Notes under the pieces: generated by a model
Databases searched by the model: none
What the model saw: only the letters and a program-made list of their open reading frames with translations
What the model was told of the DNA's origin: nothing
Translations under genes and position numbers: made by a program
Origin: Eudromia elegans
Lineage: Eukaryota > Chordata > Aves > Tinamiformes > Tinamidae
DNA length: 64,000 bases
Assembly: GCA_003342815.1 (NCBI GenBank)
Contig: PTEX01000006.1
Span: 2,549,338 to 2,613,337, forward strand
Direction: 5' to 3'
Part shown: piece after piece, positions 12,360-26,720 of the stretch
How positions within the stretch are numbered: position 1 is the first letter of the stretch
How the letters are laid out: each line of letters opens with the position of its first letter

Positions 12360-15300
12360 TCAGCTTGGGTAAATCTGTGAAGGTGCTGCGAGGGTCCTGC
12401 AGGCAGCTGCAGCTTTCCCTCTTCGCCTGGCTCTCAGCACGTGTCTTAGCGAGTTCACTGTCCACAAAGAGGTGTGAGAGACTGAGCCTGGAGAACTCCC
12501 TTCCCTTTCCTCTCGCTGTATTACAGTAGATTCGGACTGTTTGTCAGGAAGCCCTGGTGTTATGATTTGAGGAATGACAGAGGTATGAACTTTATTTATA
12601 TAAGCTATTTTAAAAACTCGGTGCAGTGACCACAAATAATCTGAAGATGGAAAATACAGAAGACTCAGTCTCAAATCAGAATACAAAGATGAGTATGAGT
12701 CTGCCAGGCAGAGACATTTCCTTAATCTGCATTGTGAGACACCAAGCACGCTGGAGTCAAGCGCTTGGTTATATGCAAAAGTAATGATGACAGTGAATAT
12801 TGATATATTGGTACCCTGTGAACTTGTTTCAAAGTCTATTACAATTACTAGGGAAAAAAAATTGCCATTCTGTGCATGCACACTAAAAGAGATGAATATC
12901 AGTTTTGCTTTCAAGCTCAAGAGAGTCTCAGGATGTATCCAAACAGATCCCCTGCATGGGTGACTACACAGCTGATGTGTACATTCCCCCTTTCTATACT
13001 CTCAGCAGAAGGTTCATAGAAGCTGTGGAGATGTTTGATATTCCTGGTGAGACGAGGTCAGTGCTCCTCTCTTGGAGCTGAACCATGTGAAGTGGAGGCT
13101 GAAAGGGGACAGAGGGCATTGGAGAGAATAGCTGCTATTTTTAGCACAGGGACATTCTTCAATAGCCCTGGCATCACTGACAACCTGCAGGGAGAGGTCT
13201 CTGTCTGGGACATAATTCATGAAGTGTATAAGAAATGTGCAGGCCTGCAAATATGGGCTGCCATACAGCCACACCATTGACACCTGTTTGCATTTGGATT
13301 TTGTGATACCGAAGGCCAATATTGCAGACTTACAATTTTTTTTTCTTGGTCGTTTAGGGGACAACAGAGATAGTGACTCCTCTTGCGTGCTTTGCCCTCT
13401 GCAGTTGTTTCTGGTGCCAGGCCGACAGCCTTCATTGTGCCCCTGTTCTTTGCAGAGTGCTCGTAATTGCCCCCGGCACTTTGTGGGGTCCAATGTGAAA
13501 GGATGGCCCTGGTATCTTGTCAGCCTGAGCAATTGTCCCTCAGAAAGGGAGAATCCTGCTTCCCGGAGCGGGCGCGAGTGACCTCGGATAGTCTGAACTC
13601 CTTTGACCTCGGTGCAGCTTAAGCGATGTGACAGCAGAGTCAGCCTCTTTAATTCCAGCCTTTGTGCGGCCCATGTGATAATCAGGCACTCGCTCTGCTA
13701 GAGGAGCCAGCAAAGAGAGATTTTCTGTACTTTCTCCCTGCAGCAGACCGCTTTCTTGCTTTCCTTCTTCCACCAGATTCCTTTCATTTGTTGCTTCTAT
13801 TCAGGAACAAAGAGGACTTTGTTGAATTGCCTTTGTGGTTTATTTTCCCGAGCCTTGGAAGATAGCAGACTTTTGCCTCTGTTTTATCCAACCCTTTATC
13901 ACATGCACAATGCCGTGAACGCTTGAAGGAGGCTAGTGTGTGTTAGCCTAACTCTCTGCTGCGTTTCAGGTTGGAAGCCAGGACTGACTTCTGGATGCCA
14001 AGTTAGAAATAATTGCTTGAGCGAAAACTCGGGGAGGAGAGCATCCATGCCACTGCCATAAGGGCTCTGCTCAGAGGATCTGCAGTCATGACTAGATTTC
14101 ATTTTCTTTTTTCATGTTTTCTGCTCTTATTAACTCCCAATATCTACACAGACGTGTATTTATTTATTTACAGACATAGAACACATCCCCATCAAACGAT
14201 CTTTGGGCACACATTCAAAAGTAGTAAAAATGGCCACTACAGCTGCTAATGCTTAGCAGTTTTTATCTGAGGCACTAAAAGCGCTTGGACATGACAAGCT
14301 GCTACAATCTCCTTGTCACAGATGTGGAAAGGACATCCCAGAGCAGTTAGATGAAGAACCCTGGCTTATAGACTTTACCATAAAAGACTTCTCCAAATCT
14401 GAAGGCAACTCAGTAGCATGGGTACGACTGCACAGAGAAGCTGAGTCTAGTCCTTTGCTCTAACCACAATCCCCAAAGTCTTTCACACAACCTGCCACTC
14501 TATTCATTTCTAACATAGACCTCCCAACATAAGGTCCGGGCATGTAAGGCATCAAAACATCTTTCTAAATGATGGCAAATGTAGCCATTACTCAAGTCTG
14601 CCCTTGAGCGATAGCTTTATCTCTTTTGTCCCTATTGCCAGAGGATACAGTGTGGTCTTGTAGAGTCTTTGGACAAGGTAATAACAAGAGACTTGCTTCA
14701 TCAAAGCTCTTCCCTGGAGGGGTGAGATCTAAAATCTTTGTTTCTAGTGGAACAGACGAGTATCTCCAAAGACATAGTAGGCGTCAGAATACAATGCTGC
14801 TGAGCTCTGTACGCCAAGGGTCAGGCAGTGCTTAATCCCGGGGGTGACCTCATGGAGCCAAAGGGAATTTCATCAAGGACACAGTCGGTATTTTGCAATG
14901 ATCTGTAGGAAAAAAAGCTTGGCATTTCAGAGATAAAATTCACAAGCAATACCATTTCAGTCACCCAGTGTGGTTTGTAAAGGGGATTTCTCTGACTGTT
15001 GTTTGCTAAAACAGCCTGATATTCAGAATTGAAACTTTCAGTCCTGACTTGGGCAAAACTTGCACAGAAACCAGTAGGATCACTGCCTAGGGCAGAGCGA
15101 AATAAAAGCTGGAGGAGCTGGTGTTGTGTTATTTGGCTTGTGCTGCAAAACTTCAGTAAATTTGTCACTAGCAAGTAAAGTGAGCAGTTTTGACAGCTTT
15201 TATTGTATTGAATTACAATGACAAATAGGGGCATTGATTTGTAGAGCCTTTGAAAGCATGATAAATACAATCCTAATGAAAAAGATATTTCTTTTTATTT

Positions 15301-18300
15301 GACAGAGCTCCACTGTTCTTTCTGGTGCACGCTCTAGGTACAAAAACAAAAATAAAAGACCTGGTTATTTGAGGCAGAATTCCTGAAATATTCTCTAAAT
15401 CTCAAAGCTTTCACTTATTACTTTTTATTCTGAGAAGTATTCAATTATTTTACTGTCCACCAAAGTTGTAAGTAATAATAAAAAAAAATAGGCTGCTACA
15501 AAATACCTCTGTGTTTTCTTATAAGTTCAAATACAAATTCAAAGTAAATCAGACATGCTTTTCAGCATTAAAAATCTTGTCTAGAGGATAACTGGTGCTC
15601 ACAGCAAGGAGATTGCTCTGGTATCCCTTGAACTGTATGGTCCTTGGTTAGTTTAATTCTAGTTCCCTCTGCCATTGCTCCTATTGAACTTTGATGCCTA
15701 CAATCAGTAAGTTGTGCTCTAGAAGAAAGTGATTTTTCATTCATATTCATACGGCTCCTGGAGAATGATCTACTTGGAAAGCAGCTGGTACATTACGGGT
15801 GCTGCCATGGGTAGCAACAATGGCAGGGTTATGTTGCTTACCCACCACTAATGGTTACAGATGAAGGGATTTTGCAACAACTGCAAGGGATTCAGTCACC
15901 TCTGAGGAGGTGTTTAGTCCAGGATATTGGCATTTTACACGAGTAAACTAAACAGGTTCCTGAGGACTGTTTAGTGCTGCTTGCTGTATTCCTAAATGTG
16001 TGTCTGACTCCCTCTAAACAAACACCTTCATTAAATGTGAAGAGTTACAATAAGCCTACGCAATTTGTTCTGTTATGCCAGTTCTCACATATAGACCCTT
16101 TTATTTCATCATCTGCTTTATTTTTAATAAGAGGATGAAAAGGAACTGAGTTATTGCTGTTCATATGAGTGTAAAACCCTCCACACACCTGCATACACAC
16201 GTGTGCACATATATGCTCCCACAAACACACATTCAAACCTCACTTTTCTGCACAATTTTCCAAGGGATTTCCCGGAGATAGTTAGTGCAGCTCAGTCAAT
16301 GCCGGTGCTGCCCTCTAAGCACAGCACGTGGGATCTCATCATGGGTGCATGGACGTGGTAGGGCACAGAACCAGGTGACAGAGCTGCAGGAAAAGCTATG
16401 GGAGCAGAATCTGTGTGCGGATGAAAAGAGATATGACAAATATGCATTCCTGCTTTAAATGTGGGCACAAGAAACAGTTTAGCTGGAATAGGTCATACAA
16501 ACTGTGCAGACAGGAGGCACAGCTGAAGAGTTTTTCAGAGCTTTTTATTCCCTCAGAAGCCACCTCCTGCACATTCATAACTTTTTAATCAGCCTTTCTT
16601 GGGTTCAGAGGAATAGGGATAGGAAAATCCTACTAGATTCCATTCTTCTTTGAGCTACCAGTATATTATAATATATGATGCTCTTGTTGAGCATTGTTAT
16701 TCTTTATATTAATTTACCAGTTAATATTAAGTAGCTCATGCAAAGTTTTTTTTGTCTATGCCTCTTAATAAGTATTCTTGTCCAAAAAAGCGTTTTTCAT
16801 ATTTATTTTACAGCTCAAATATCCTGTCTCTTTTTAACCTTCCAACATTTCCCTCTCTTTAAGAAGATCATGTCGTTAACTTAGTTTCACAGATAAGGCA
16901 ATGGAGGGAGGATGAATCTACATTGTGGGCTAACTCCCTGCATCCTTTCACTGGACTGCTGCTAGATTGCCCTTTGAACCAACAGGCTCCCTTGAAAACA
17001 GAGTCTGAGAGGGCCGTTTGCTCCTGGAACCTCTCCAGAGGCACAGTGAAGACAAAAATGCAAAGTTTGACACCTTCCACTCCACATGGTCTACCCATGG
17101 ACTACCCTGGGAAGCCAAACTCTCTCGAGCACCAGCACGTGCCCTCCCCTGAACCCTTGGCAACTAAGTGCAAAGACACTTCTTGTCAGGCTGTGACACG
17201 ATCCTGTCAGTGACTCAGGCGTGGGAACAGAGCCAAGAAAAAGAAACCCTCTTGATCTCAGGGCCAAGAGGTGCCTTCCTGGAGATCTTGATCTCTGTGT
17301 CACTAGAAGTGGCCTGGGGCAAGGGAAGGGCTTTTTGGGGTTCATTTTGCTGCCTGTTTGCCAAGAGGTGGACTGGCAGGTGTTACCTGAAACACCACAT
17401 GGACCATTTGCATGTCAGAAAGCCCCTTCAGGGCCTTTATACAGAAATCAGCATGTGAACGAAGGGTCTGGTGCAGTACAGACAACAACAGAGCTTCTAT
17501 TAGCTCTGGTCACAGAGCACCCCTGAGCGGCTCAGACTAGGAAAGTCCTATATCTCCTCTGGGACATTGTCCCCAACATCCAGGAGGAGGACATGTGGGA
17601 GGATCCATTCTTCCCAGACCTCTCTTCTCCTCCAAAAGCAGCAGCATGCCCAGGGCCACAGACTGCACTGCAAGGACAACCTTGAAGGTTGTTTCAGTGA
17701 GCTCCAGTCTCTCTGACCCGTGCTTGCCTTGCTTTTATACATGACTCCTGGTAGGAGCTGATAAGCAGAGAAGCAGCGTTTGACTAGCTGCTGAAAAGCA
17801 TTTGTTTGCTGATATCTGAGGCAGGATGAGAGCCTCAGCCTGGCTCTTGTGGTACTGAGCAGAGTTTCTAGTAACTCCTGTTCTTCTAATAACACCTGCT
17901 CTTTTGCAGGTGTCTGATATAGCTGATGGCTCTCTCTTATCTGCTTAGGGCTTAAAGAAGGGAAGACTGGTAGATTCTTCATTTGAGGTATTTTTAGAGG
18001 ATACCAATGAATTTCTCTAACTTGCCCAGACCTCTGAAGCTCCTGTACCACCTCACTTTTATTTTCAGTGCAGCTTTCCATGAACAGATCAGTTGGATAA
18101 TTTCACAACTGTCTATCATGATCATGCCCTTGGTGGCCATACCCAGCCTTGAAATGGTTGGCAGTAACTGGCGAGAGCTGAGAGTAGTAAAGCTCTACAA
18201 AGTGATGACAACAGTTTTGCTGAGCGCTATGGGTTTCTAGAAGAGAAACCAATAGCATTTTAGGGTAGACGTCACAGAGAGCCTTGATTTTGGTCTGATG

Positions 18301-21218
18301 TATGCAGAAATTTTATCTCTTTTGTCAGTTGTTTGGGGTGCATAGACAAACTAGTCTTCCAGTGAGAAATCATCTCTAGCCCCCAGCATTTCCTCTACAG
18401 TGCCACCAACCTGAAATGGTTGTCCTTATCTTTGATATCAGTCTTGTCTTGTCTTAGAGTCCCCTGAGGGACAGTTCTGCCCATCTGACACAATGTGTCC
18501 AACAAGCCACTATTTGCTTGAAGAGTGAGGCAGATTTGTTGACAGACATGAAATAGCAGCAAGGATCGTAAGGATGAGTGTGAGGGACAGATTTAGCTGT
18601 GGTGAAAGCTGTGGGAGTGGTTGCGGTCAAGATGTTGCTGCATGCATGTTGGACGTGCACGGCCAGCAAGCTTAGAGTAAGGCTTGCTTCTGGTGTGTTC
18701 TTGCACTAGCGGGGTGGGACAAACCAGCGTTGAGCGTGACAGGTAGGTCAAACCAGAGCAGTGCCTGGGTAGGCTCAAAGGGCTGTGAACAGGGACAGGG
18801 CTGGGGTTCTCTCCAGCTGCTGTTAGTGCAGATAATGCTGGCAGTGGGAGGCAGACCTTCTGCATTATGTGTCCTGGATACTTGTGATGATGCAAAGAGA
18901 GACATAGAAAGTGAAATAACTCTCCAGAGGCTTTCTGTTATTTTAACAGGAATTGGAATTGAGCCTCCGAAGTCCCTGATCACCAGTTTCTCTGTTAGAC
19001 ACTGCTGCAGCTCCAGCATTTGGATCTGTTTCTTACATAACACGTTACTTTCCTTGGGGGAATCCCTCTTTCTCTGCATGAGAGACATGAAGCACAAGCT
19101 GTAACAGGCTCTATTAAATTATCCAAGAGATATTGTGCTGGAGAGGATTCCTGGAAGTCCTTCCCATGCTCTGAGGCAAGATCACACTTAGCTAGATTGT
19201 CCCTGGCGGAAATGTGTGTAACTCTTCTCAGACACCTCCAGTGATGCAGCCTTGACTACTCACAGAGGCTGGAATGCTTCACTGTCTTTGTATTTAACTT
19301 CTTCTTCTTCTTCTTTTAAATATTATTATTATTTTTACTCTTGATTTTTGACTTTGGTATATCTTTGCTGCAAATCAAACTTACTACCTTTATTCTCACT
19401 CTTGCTGCATATGGCAAAGCTTTCTTCTGGTAACAGCCTTTCTTTCGTATTGGATGACTGTTTGGAGACCTCCTTCTCCCTGCTACAGTTTCTCTTTCCC
19501 AAACCACTTAGCATTCCTGCTGTGCCTCTGGCTTGCTTGCATCTCTCTTACGGTATGAGCTTTGTGGTCCCAGTTGACCTTGCTGGCAACTTAGGTCTAA
19601 TATTCTATATATAATAGAAACTTTAGAGTGAGGCACTCACTCCAAAGACCAGGACCCTGGCTGAATTCTAGCGTGTGGTTTTCCTAGATGATAATAACTC
19701 TAGGTGGATTTGGTGACCCTCTTGTTAGTCCTGGGGAGGAGGAAGCTGGCCGAGACCTGGGGATTGCTTCTGTGGCCTGTTGGCCCTCGCTGCTCCATCT
19801 GCTTTCTATTGCTCTTGAGATGGAAATGAACTGAGCTAAATGATTTCAAAGCGACATTTCCCACACTGCACTCTTGTTCCATAATTGTCAGCTCCATGCA
19901 ATTCCCTGTACTAAAATATTTAAAATAATATCATTTGAAAAGAGCCAAGGCTTCAAAAGAGCCATGCGCCACCTCTGCTGGAGCAGTAAAATGGTGGCAG
20001 AATAATTTCCACATGCAGTGAATGGATGTTTGGTTGTTTGGGGGTCAAGCATGGTTTCTTCCTTTGCCAGGAACTTCTCCAAGCCAAGAGTCAAAATTAC
20101 TTTTTTCCTTTGTGAACTCTTTTTAACTACTGTGTTGACTGATATATCAGCTGTGGTTGATCCAGCTGACCACTCAGCTTGCTGATACAAATTTTGCGAA
20201 TGCAAATATTTGAACAGTCATAAGAGATTTTTTTCTTTTTTAATATGGACTGCTCTGTATCTCTGTATAGGTGAAGGGATGAAATAAATTTTTACTCTCA
20301 TTTATCTGATTCATTTTCCATATGCAGTTCTATAAACGTCTCTGTAGCAACAATAGCAGTTGCTTGGTTTAGTCTGACATCTCTTAAATCCATCTGCAGT
20401 GTGATGGAACATCTGGGACAAGAAAGACAACACTCAGCCAGCTGACCATGGGCAGCCATCAAAGACTGACGCCAGCAGTCGTTTGTACGTCATGGCTCAG
20501 GAAGACACAACACAGCTTAGAGACTTTGCCATGCAAAACTGCAGGACAACCTGCCCCGCTTGCAAAAATACTGTATCTGGTTTGCATTGCACTTGTCCTT
20601 CACTTGACCTCCACTTGCTCCATGGCACCTCATACTTTCCTTTTCCTTATGTGGTTTTTTTGTTTTTTTTTTTTTGTCAACTGTTTTTATTTCTTGCAAT
20701 CTACCTCTGAAACAGTCTTGCAGTATTGGTATGAAATATCTATTAATATGGTTGCCTCTGCTGTATAATATCAAGGTCACTTCTGGAACTCATCAGGTTA
20801 ATGACTATTGTATGTATTCCGTTAAGTGAATATTTTGTATGGATATATATACCATACCTTAAACAACACTTCTGTTGATTCTGACAGAGTGAATCCAGTT
20901 TTCTTCTGAAAGCAGCAATTCTGGTTAGAATAAAAACAGCAAGCCATCTCTCCAGCAATGAGCAGACAGAATTTATGTTCTCATTGTGCATAGCTCTGAA
21001 GATGTGATGATTCCATTCAGTTAAGCATCAAAAAGATCAGAAGATTTTATTGAAGTGCAACTGTCACTTTACTCCAAAAGCTGGGCTGGAAACTGAATGA
21101 AGATAATTCTTTTGGTAGTCATAGTTGTTTCTTGCTCTAGTCACAGTGTTGGCATTATGGAAAAACAACCCGACTCCAGACACTTCAATTAGATTTTGGG
21201 TAGGAACTTGCATCAAGT
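12360..21218. other. Gene-free region, mixed composition
   Basis: I find no supported gene. The longest open frames (for example 186 codons on the - strand at 12360-12920, and 177 codons on the - strand at 17548-18081) show no family motif and no splice context that I trust. Small simple repeats are present near 16180-16230 (CA-rich) and 19299-19335. T-rich tracts occur near 20220-20240 and 20650-20675. Confidence 0.55.
19299..19335. repeat. (CTT)n and (ATT)n compound microsatellite
   Basis: Six CTT units run directly, after a short spacer, into an ATT repeat. It is a compound trinucleotide microsatellite with no coding meaning. Confidence 0.85.
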
Positions 21219-21402
21219 CCCTTCCTTCCTTCCTTCCTTCCTTCCTTCCTTCCTTCCTTCCTTCCTTCCTTCCTTCCTTCCTTCCTTCCTTCCTTCCTTC
21301 CTTCCTTCCTNCTTCCTTCCTTCCTTCCTTCCTTCCTTCCTTCCTTCCTTCCTTCCTTCCTTCCTTCCTTCCTTCCTTCCTTCCTTCCTTCCTTCCTTCC
21401 TT
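21219..21402. repeat. (CCTT)n microsatellite, about 180 bp, with one N
   Basis: A nearly pure CCTT tetranucleotide array (GGAA on the other strand) of about 45 units. At 21311 there is a single N, the only ambiguous base I noticed in the window, and the repeat phase is out of step by one base across it. The long frames reading LPSF or GRKE repeats in this array are artefacts of the 4-base period. A homopurine-homopyrimidine mirror tract of this kind can form triplex DNA (established property). The true length is uncertain because of the N. Confidence 0.97.
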
Positions 21403-21420
21403 TTCCACTTCTGTGGAAAA
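21401..21420. repeat. Short perfect inverted repeat at the microsatellite edge
   Basis: TTTTCCAC, a TTCT spacer and GTGGAAAA form a perfect 8-bp-arm hairpin directly after the CCTT array. It may have arisen by chance from the pyrimidine tract. Confidence 0.7.
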
Positions 21421-24400
21421 AGATGGCCATGTTTTGTGGAGATTTCAATACTATGAAGGGATTTTGTTGTTGTTGTCGTTTTCACTGCAATTCTGGTGTC
21501 CTTAACCTCTTAGAAATCCCTAGGAGTCGTAGAGAAACCTGTAACATAGATATAACTCAGGATGTTGGCTACGGAGGTGCCAGAAAATGAGTCAGAATGA
21601 GTGCTGCAGGTCACTGAATGGAAGTGTTTTTGACTGATCCTACCTTTGCATTTGCTAGGTCAAATGAAGACTGATTTTTTTTTTTAGTTGGAAGCAAATC
21701 ACATCAAGGTCACATTCTTCAAGATGTTTGGTTGTTTTGCTCAGCTTTTTTTCTGAAGTTAATTAGAAAATCCTTGATTCTCTGTATTCTCTGTTTTTAC
21801 TTGGACTAGAATATTAACTTCTCTGGAAAATACAGTTTTGGCTCTTCTGTTATTTGGATATATGTTTTGCAAATTCCTTTAAAAAAGTAAATTTGAAGTC
21901 GGAGCATTGCTTTTTCTTCTGTAAGTCGGTGATTTTTCTTTATGGTCTAATCCTCATAGCATTAGATTATTTCAATGGATGTGATCTCAGTTTTCAAAAA
22001 ATATGATCTATAAGTTAGTTGAAGAACTGGGCCCAAAATAATTATGTGCAGATGAAGAACATCAAGGGCTCTAATCTCCCTCCTTACTTAGCTTCTGCCT
22101 TTACTGGCTGTAGTTGTGTTCAAAGGTTCAGCAGACTTGATTTAGGAGAAGTTGGCATAGACCCTGATTTTGAAACCCAGCTCTGTGCATTCAAGAGCTT
22201 TACAGGGTGATTTTTTTTATTGTATGTCAGAGTTGAGGCCTGACCTCAACGAGATGGGAGCTTCCCAGCATGAGTTCTGCCGCGCCAGGTATGGAAGCAG
22301 TCTTCAGATGACCTGAAACCAGGTCCGTACGCACCTACCACCTGCCTTGGAAGGGACGGCAGGAGCAACTGGCCACCCTTTCAGCTCTTCTGGTGAAAAT
22401 TTCTGGCTGTTTTGTGGGCATTGGCTGTTTGGTGGTCTATAGAGCTGTCTACCTCATCCAAAATCAGGGCCATTCTTGATTCTCCTGAAGCACTAGTTTT
22501 GCACAGTAATGCCCATCCATACTTTTTTCCACACAGCGACTGCTTTTCTGCAATGGTCAGTGCCAGTTTGTTCAGGAAACCCAAGCAGGAGGTTAAAGAT
22601 TAGCTTGTGCCCTGAGGGCTATGGCCTTTTGAAAGAATTTTGTTTAAAAAACAAACAGCAAAACCAAACAGCAGCAACAATCAAACAAGAAAACAATGAC
22701 ACCAACATAGCGCTGTTGTTCATCCTGTTATTCCCATCAGATGAGGTTTTTTTTGAGTTGCCTTCAGTGGAGGAGAAGTTGCTAATGCAAGTGCGTGTTC
22801 CTTCAAGGGAGCCTTGCGCTATATTTGCAACGAACACATCTGAATTCCTGGAGAGGAGTCGAGTGTCCAGAGGGGGTTTCTTCGCTCCCGGGTCCAAGCC
22901 CTGTGCACTCGGCCTGCTGTGCAGGCAGCTTGTCTCCGCGTTGCGGGATGGCGTTCCCGGCGCTCGGCCGTCTGCTTCTGACAGCCAGCGATCCCCAGCT
23001 GCGGAGCTCAGCCGTGTCCTCATGGAGAGCCCTGTGGACAGCCCGGACCTGCTCCGTCCCGAGCGCTGTGCCCAGCTGGCATCCTGGTGGAGCCACCAGC
23101 TGCTGGTCTCCAGCTTGCGGGACTGCCCGACCTCCACTGCCCTAGCACAGGGATGAGCCATGAAATCTTCCTCCCAACTCTCACTTCGCTTCATGCCCTG
23201 AAGTCTGAAGGCTTAGACCCTTCCAAAGCTCTTAACTTTATAAAAAGTTTATAGTTCTGGGCCTTTTTATTACCCGTGCAAAGGTTTAAACCAGTGTAAC
23301 TTCAGAGATTTCTAGCAGAAGTGTTCTTGATTTGTATCCATCAGGGAAGAGGATTGTATTCCAGGGCTTTTCAGTTTGGGAGCATTTTATTTTGCACTGG
23401 AAGCATTTGATTGTCTCTAGACATTTTCAAACTTAGATTTTTCTGAACTTTGAGTTCCACCAATTTATTTCATTGATATTTTGATTTCTTGGTCTGTTTT
23501 AGGACGGAAATGAAAGTTGAAATAACAGAATTCCCTCTAGACTGGAAATTCTACTTTGTAAGCATGTCTTGTGCAGAATGGGATTCTTCTGTTGCCTAAT
23601 TTAACACACAAATATATAAATATATATATATATATATATACACCTCTCTGTAACAAGCTCCTTGGGACCCTGAATAGAAGTTCATTATATCTGAGTGTTC
23701 CCTGCAACGATATTTGGCAATTTGCTCCCCAGTAAATGTAGAAATAACTTATTTTTAATCCAGCAGCAATTGTGTAGTAACTCTGTGGAGACACCTTCAT
23801 ATTGATCAACTTTTTAAAACATTTTAAAAATACATTAAAATGTCTTTTAAAAATAAAGACTTGAAAAAAGACTACCTGTGTATTTACAAGCTAAAAATGC
23901 TTTGAAGTGAAGAAAGCAAGAGAAATAAAAGGATGATATCCAGGCCAATCTTGTGTGTTTGCTTGAAACAGGCTGGTTTTTGATTTTTGTTTTGTGTGTG
24001 TGTTCTTTTTTTTCTTTCTTCTTCATGAAAAATGGTCTTGCGTCCTTGACGTTGTTCCGTGCGGGAATTTGGCATGAGAAGGTCGGCTTTTGGTAAAATT
24101 AGTGTTTTCAGCATGCTGAGCATCCCTTCTAAGCTCCCCCAGGCAGCTGTTTCGCACTCCCCTCTTCTCCCTGCATGCCTTCACTTCAGCTCTGATGTTT
24201 GGAGCCTTTTTTCTGCTGACCTTTATACCTTTCATATCTTTCCCAAATCAGCCTCTCCTCTGCCTTGCAAAGCTTGCCAGGTCCCCACGACTTGGGCCTG
24301 CTATCTTCAAACACTGAATTTCAAAACTTTGTTTCACATTTTAATTTGCTTTCCTCCCTCCCCTTCCCTTGGTCATGAGGCTTTTTGGGACTGTGGCACC

Positions 24401-26424
24401 TGCTTTCGGGAGGAGCCGGGGGAGCAAGAGCAGCATTGGAAACTCCCAGAGCAAAGAATACGCATATGAGCATTTCAAAAAACTTGCTCTCTTCTCTATC
24501 TTTTATAAGAAACTTTCTGTTTCCATATGGGGCCAGAACAAAATACTCCCTTCTGGTGTTCTTTGTAGCAAGATAACTTAAAAGATCCGGTTCCCTGGGA
24601 GCCAGTGGGTTGTCGAGTGCCTTGGAAAATCCTTCTGCTTAGGTTCATACACAGCCCTAATGACTGACTCCAAACTGGGACCAGCGACTTGTCTTTTGCC
24701 ACGTTCCGAGCAGGTGACGGCAGGTTCAGGCACACCTGACATATGCCAGCCCCATGGCTCAGCTCTTCTTCTCTTGCTATTTTTGTCTTGTCTTTAGGGA
24801 GACAGCTTGGCTGCTTAGCACGGCTCTTAATTCTCGGGTCACAGTCTGCGCGTCTTCAGGTCACGCAGCAGTTTTGGCTTGCCGAGTGCTAAACCTATGC
24901 TGTTTGTGAGCGTTAAACCTTAAAAATATGGTTACTGCTCTACGAGTTTTGTTTTGGGAAGACTGTGACATATAGCTCCAGGGCACTGCAGACGGTAACG
25001 CAAGCTTTTTTTAAGGAGTCACAGCTAAAAATGTTCCATGCTACTAAAATATTATGGAAATGTGGGACATTTTACACTTGGTAAATATGTAACTTGCATG
25101 TTAAGAGAATGAGATATTTTATATTTTCTCGCCAAGGGAAATTTTTTTTTTTTATAATATTGATTTGTATGTCGTTATAAAAAACTTATTTTGTTAGTTT
25201 TGGGGTGAACCAGGGATGGCATCTCAGGTTTAGTTTAAAAATAGAAACCACGTCATGCAGGGCCATGGGGGAGTGCTCACCTCCCTAGTCGTTTTCAAAG
25301 CCCAGCAGGGCTGAGCAGGGATGCCCGGCTGGCTTTTCCAGCCGTAGTGCCGGCAGAGGACACCCCAGGCCCAGCACCTTCCACCTTCTTACTCATTTCC
25401 CTGATGGCTCTGGATCAGCACGAAAGTCTTTCCCACTCAGCATCTGCTGATCTTGGTGATCTGCTGAAGTCACTAAACCTCTGCTGACCTCAGCGGTCTC
25501 CCTAAGACCTGGAGGTTTCCTTCCCCAAAGAGCTGTATTTTAAGTGCCTGTCCCAGAACATTGCCATTGCCCACTCAGGCAATGGCAAGGCTTTGGCTGA
25601 CCTAGCTGGACAATAAATTGAATCTTATTGAGGAATTTGTGAATGGAATACAAAGGGAATTTTGTATCCGAGTTCATTTTAATCAGCAGTGCTCTTGTGC
25701 TTCTGGACAGAGAGAAGAAAACCGTGTTTGTGCGGACAGGGGACTGGTTCCTCTTGCGCCTCCAAGGAGGTGTTCGCATGTAAGAGGTTATGAGCAACTC
25801 TTCTCCAAGTGTTGAGAATTATTTAAAAAGTCCCTTGACAGCTTTTTAACCTAGTTATAAAAATGTGTGCAAATCTTATTTCAAGGTAAGTGGAAAAAAG
25901 CTCAAATACAGAGCTGTAAAATTTAATCTCTATTCAAAGCATAGTAGTAAATAAAGAGGACAGAAAATACCTAAGTAGTAAAGAACCATGCAAGCATATT
26001 GGGTCTTGTAAGTTAGTGTTTTCCTGGATTCCAGTTCCTGGTGGCAAACTATACATTTACAGCTGATATTTCTGCTTCGTCTCATTCATTCCTCCAGTGC
26101 CACCTTTCCTCTAGGTGGAAGATGCACCAAGATGTTACTCTATCTAAATATGTCACAAGGTCCTATGCGCTCATTGGATAAGGTCTTGCTATGGAAATCA
26201 GTGACTATTTTGCCTTACATTTTACCTATTGGTTAGAGTTTGTGAGCTGTATAATAAAGTACTTCACACTTTTATTGTTAAGGAGCAATTTCTGGTGTGT
26301 TAAAATGTGTTATTATAGGAAGCCAAATTCCAACCTCACTTGTAAATATACAACCTTATAGAATATGAAAATCTTGATGCATGTAAATGAGAGCAGAATG
26401 TTATGTCTTTTTTATAATTTAGAA
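21421..26424. other. Gene-free region with a GC-rich island near 23 kb
   Basis: I see no supported gene. At about 22850-23130 the sequence becomes GC-richer with several CpGs and is open in more than one frame on both strands (215 codons + at 22509-23156, 191 codons - at 22619-23194). The peptides match nothing I know and start in an AT-rich stretch, so I do not call them genes. A TA microsatellite lies at 23612-23640. Confidence 0.5.
23612..23640. repeat. (TA)n microsatellite
   Basis: About ten uninterrupted TA units preceded by imperfect ones. Confidence 0.9.
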
Positions 26425-26720
26425 GCAAAGTAAAATCATAGAAGGGCTGAAAGAGTCCTCAACAGATCCTTCACCATCTGTTTGGATCAAGGTAGGATCA
26501 AGGATATCTGTATCGTCCCTGTCAGCTGTTCATTTAAGTTGCACCTGGAGGTAGTCCATGGAACTGGGAACTTCGCTCCTGCCCTGGACAATGCACCCAA
26601 TGTTTCACTGTTAGGAGGTTTTTCTGAGGTCAATCCTGAGTCTTTTTGCAATTTTAGTCCAATTTCTTTTTATCCCATCTTCCCTCTAATATGCACTACT
26701 ATTCAGATTTTTACTTTGCT
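26425..26720 (-). mobile_element. Degraded CR1 LINE fragment
   Basis: Reversed CR1 3' end. 'aaatcatagaagggctgaaa' near 26432 corresponds to the reverse complement of the CR1 tail region. Downstream, 'gttaggaggtttttctgagg' and 'caattttagtccaatttctt' (26610-26670) match the reversed block that precedes 'tttgtcctgtc' in CR1. It is heavily diverged, without an open reading frame, and its ends are approximate. Confidence 0.65.

Noticed and set aside
12360-12920. 186-codon - strand frame
   Set aside because: No family resemblance, irregular composition and no supporting splice or promoter context.
21064-21505. Several open frames with GRKE or LPSF repeats
   Set aside because: A 4-base microsatellite read in triplets gives a stop-free 12-base period. 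It has no coding meaning.
22509-23194. 215-codon + and 191-codon - overlapping frames in a GC-rich patch
   Set aside because: Both strands are open at the same place, there are no recognisable motifs and the starts lie in AT-rich junk-like sequence. Most likely a composition effect.
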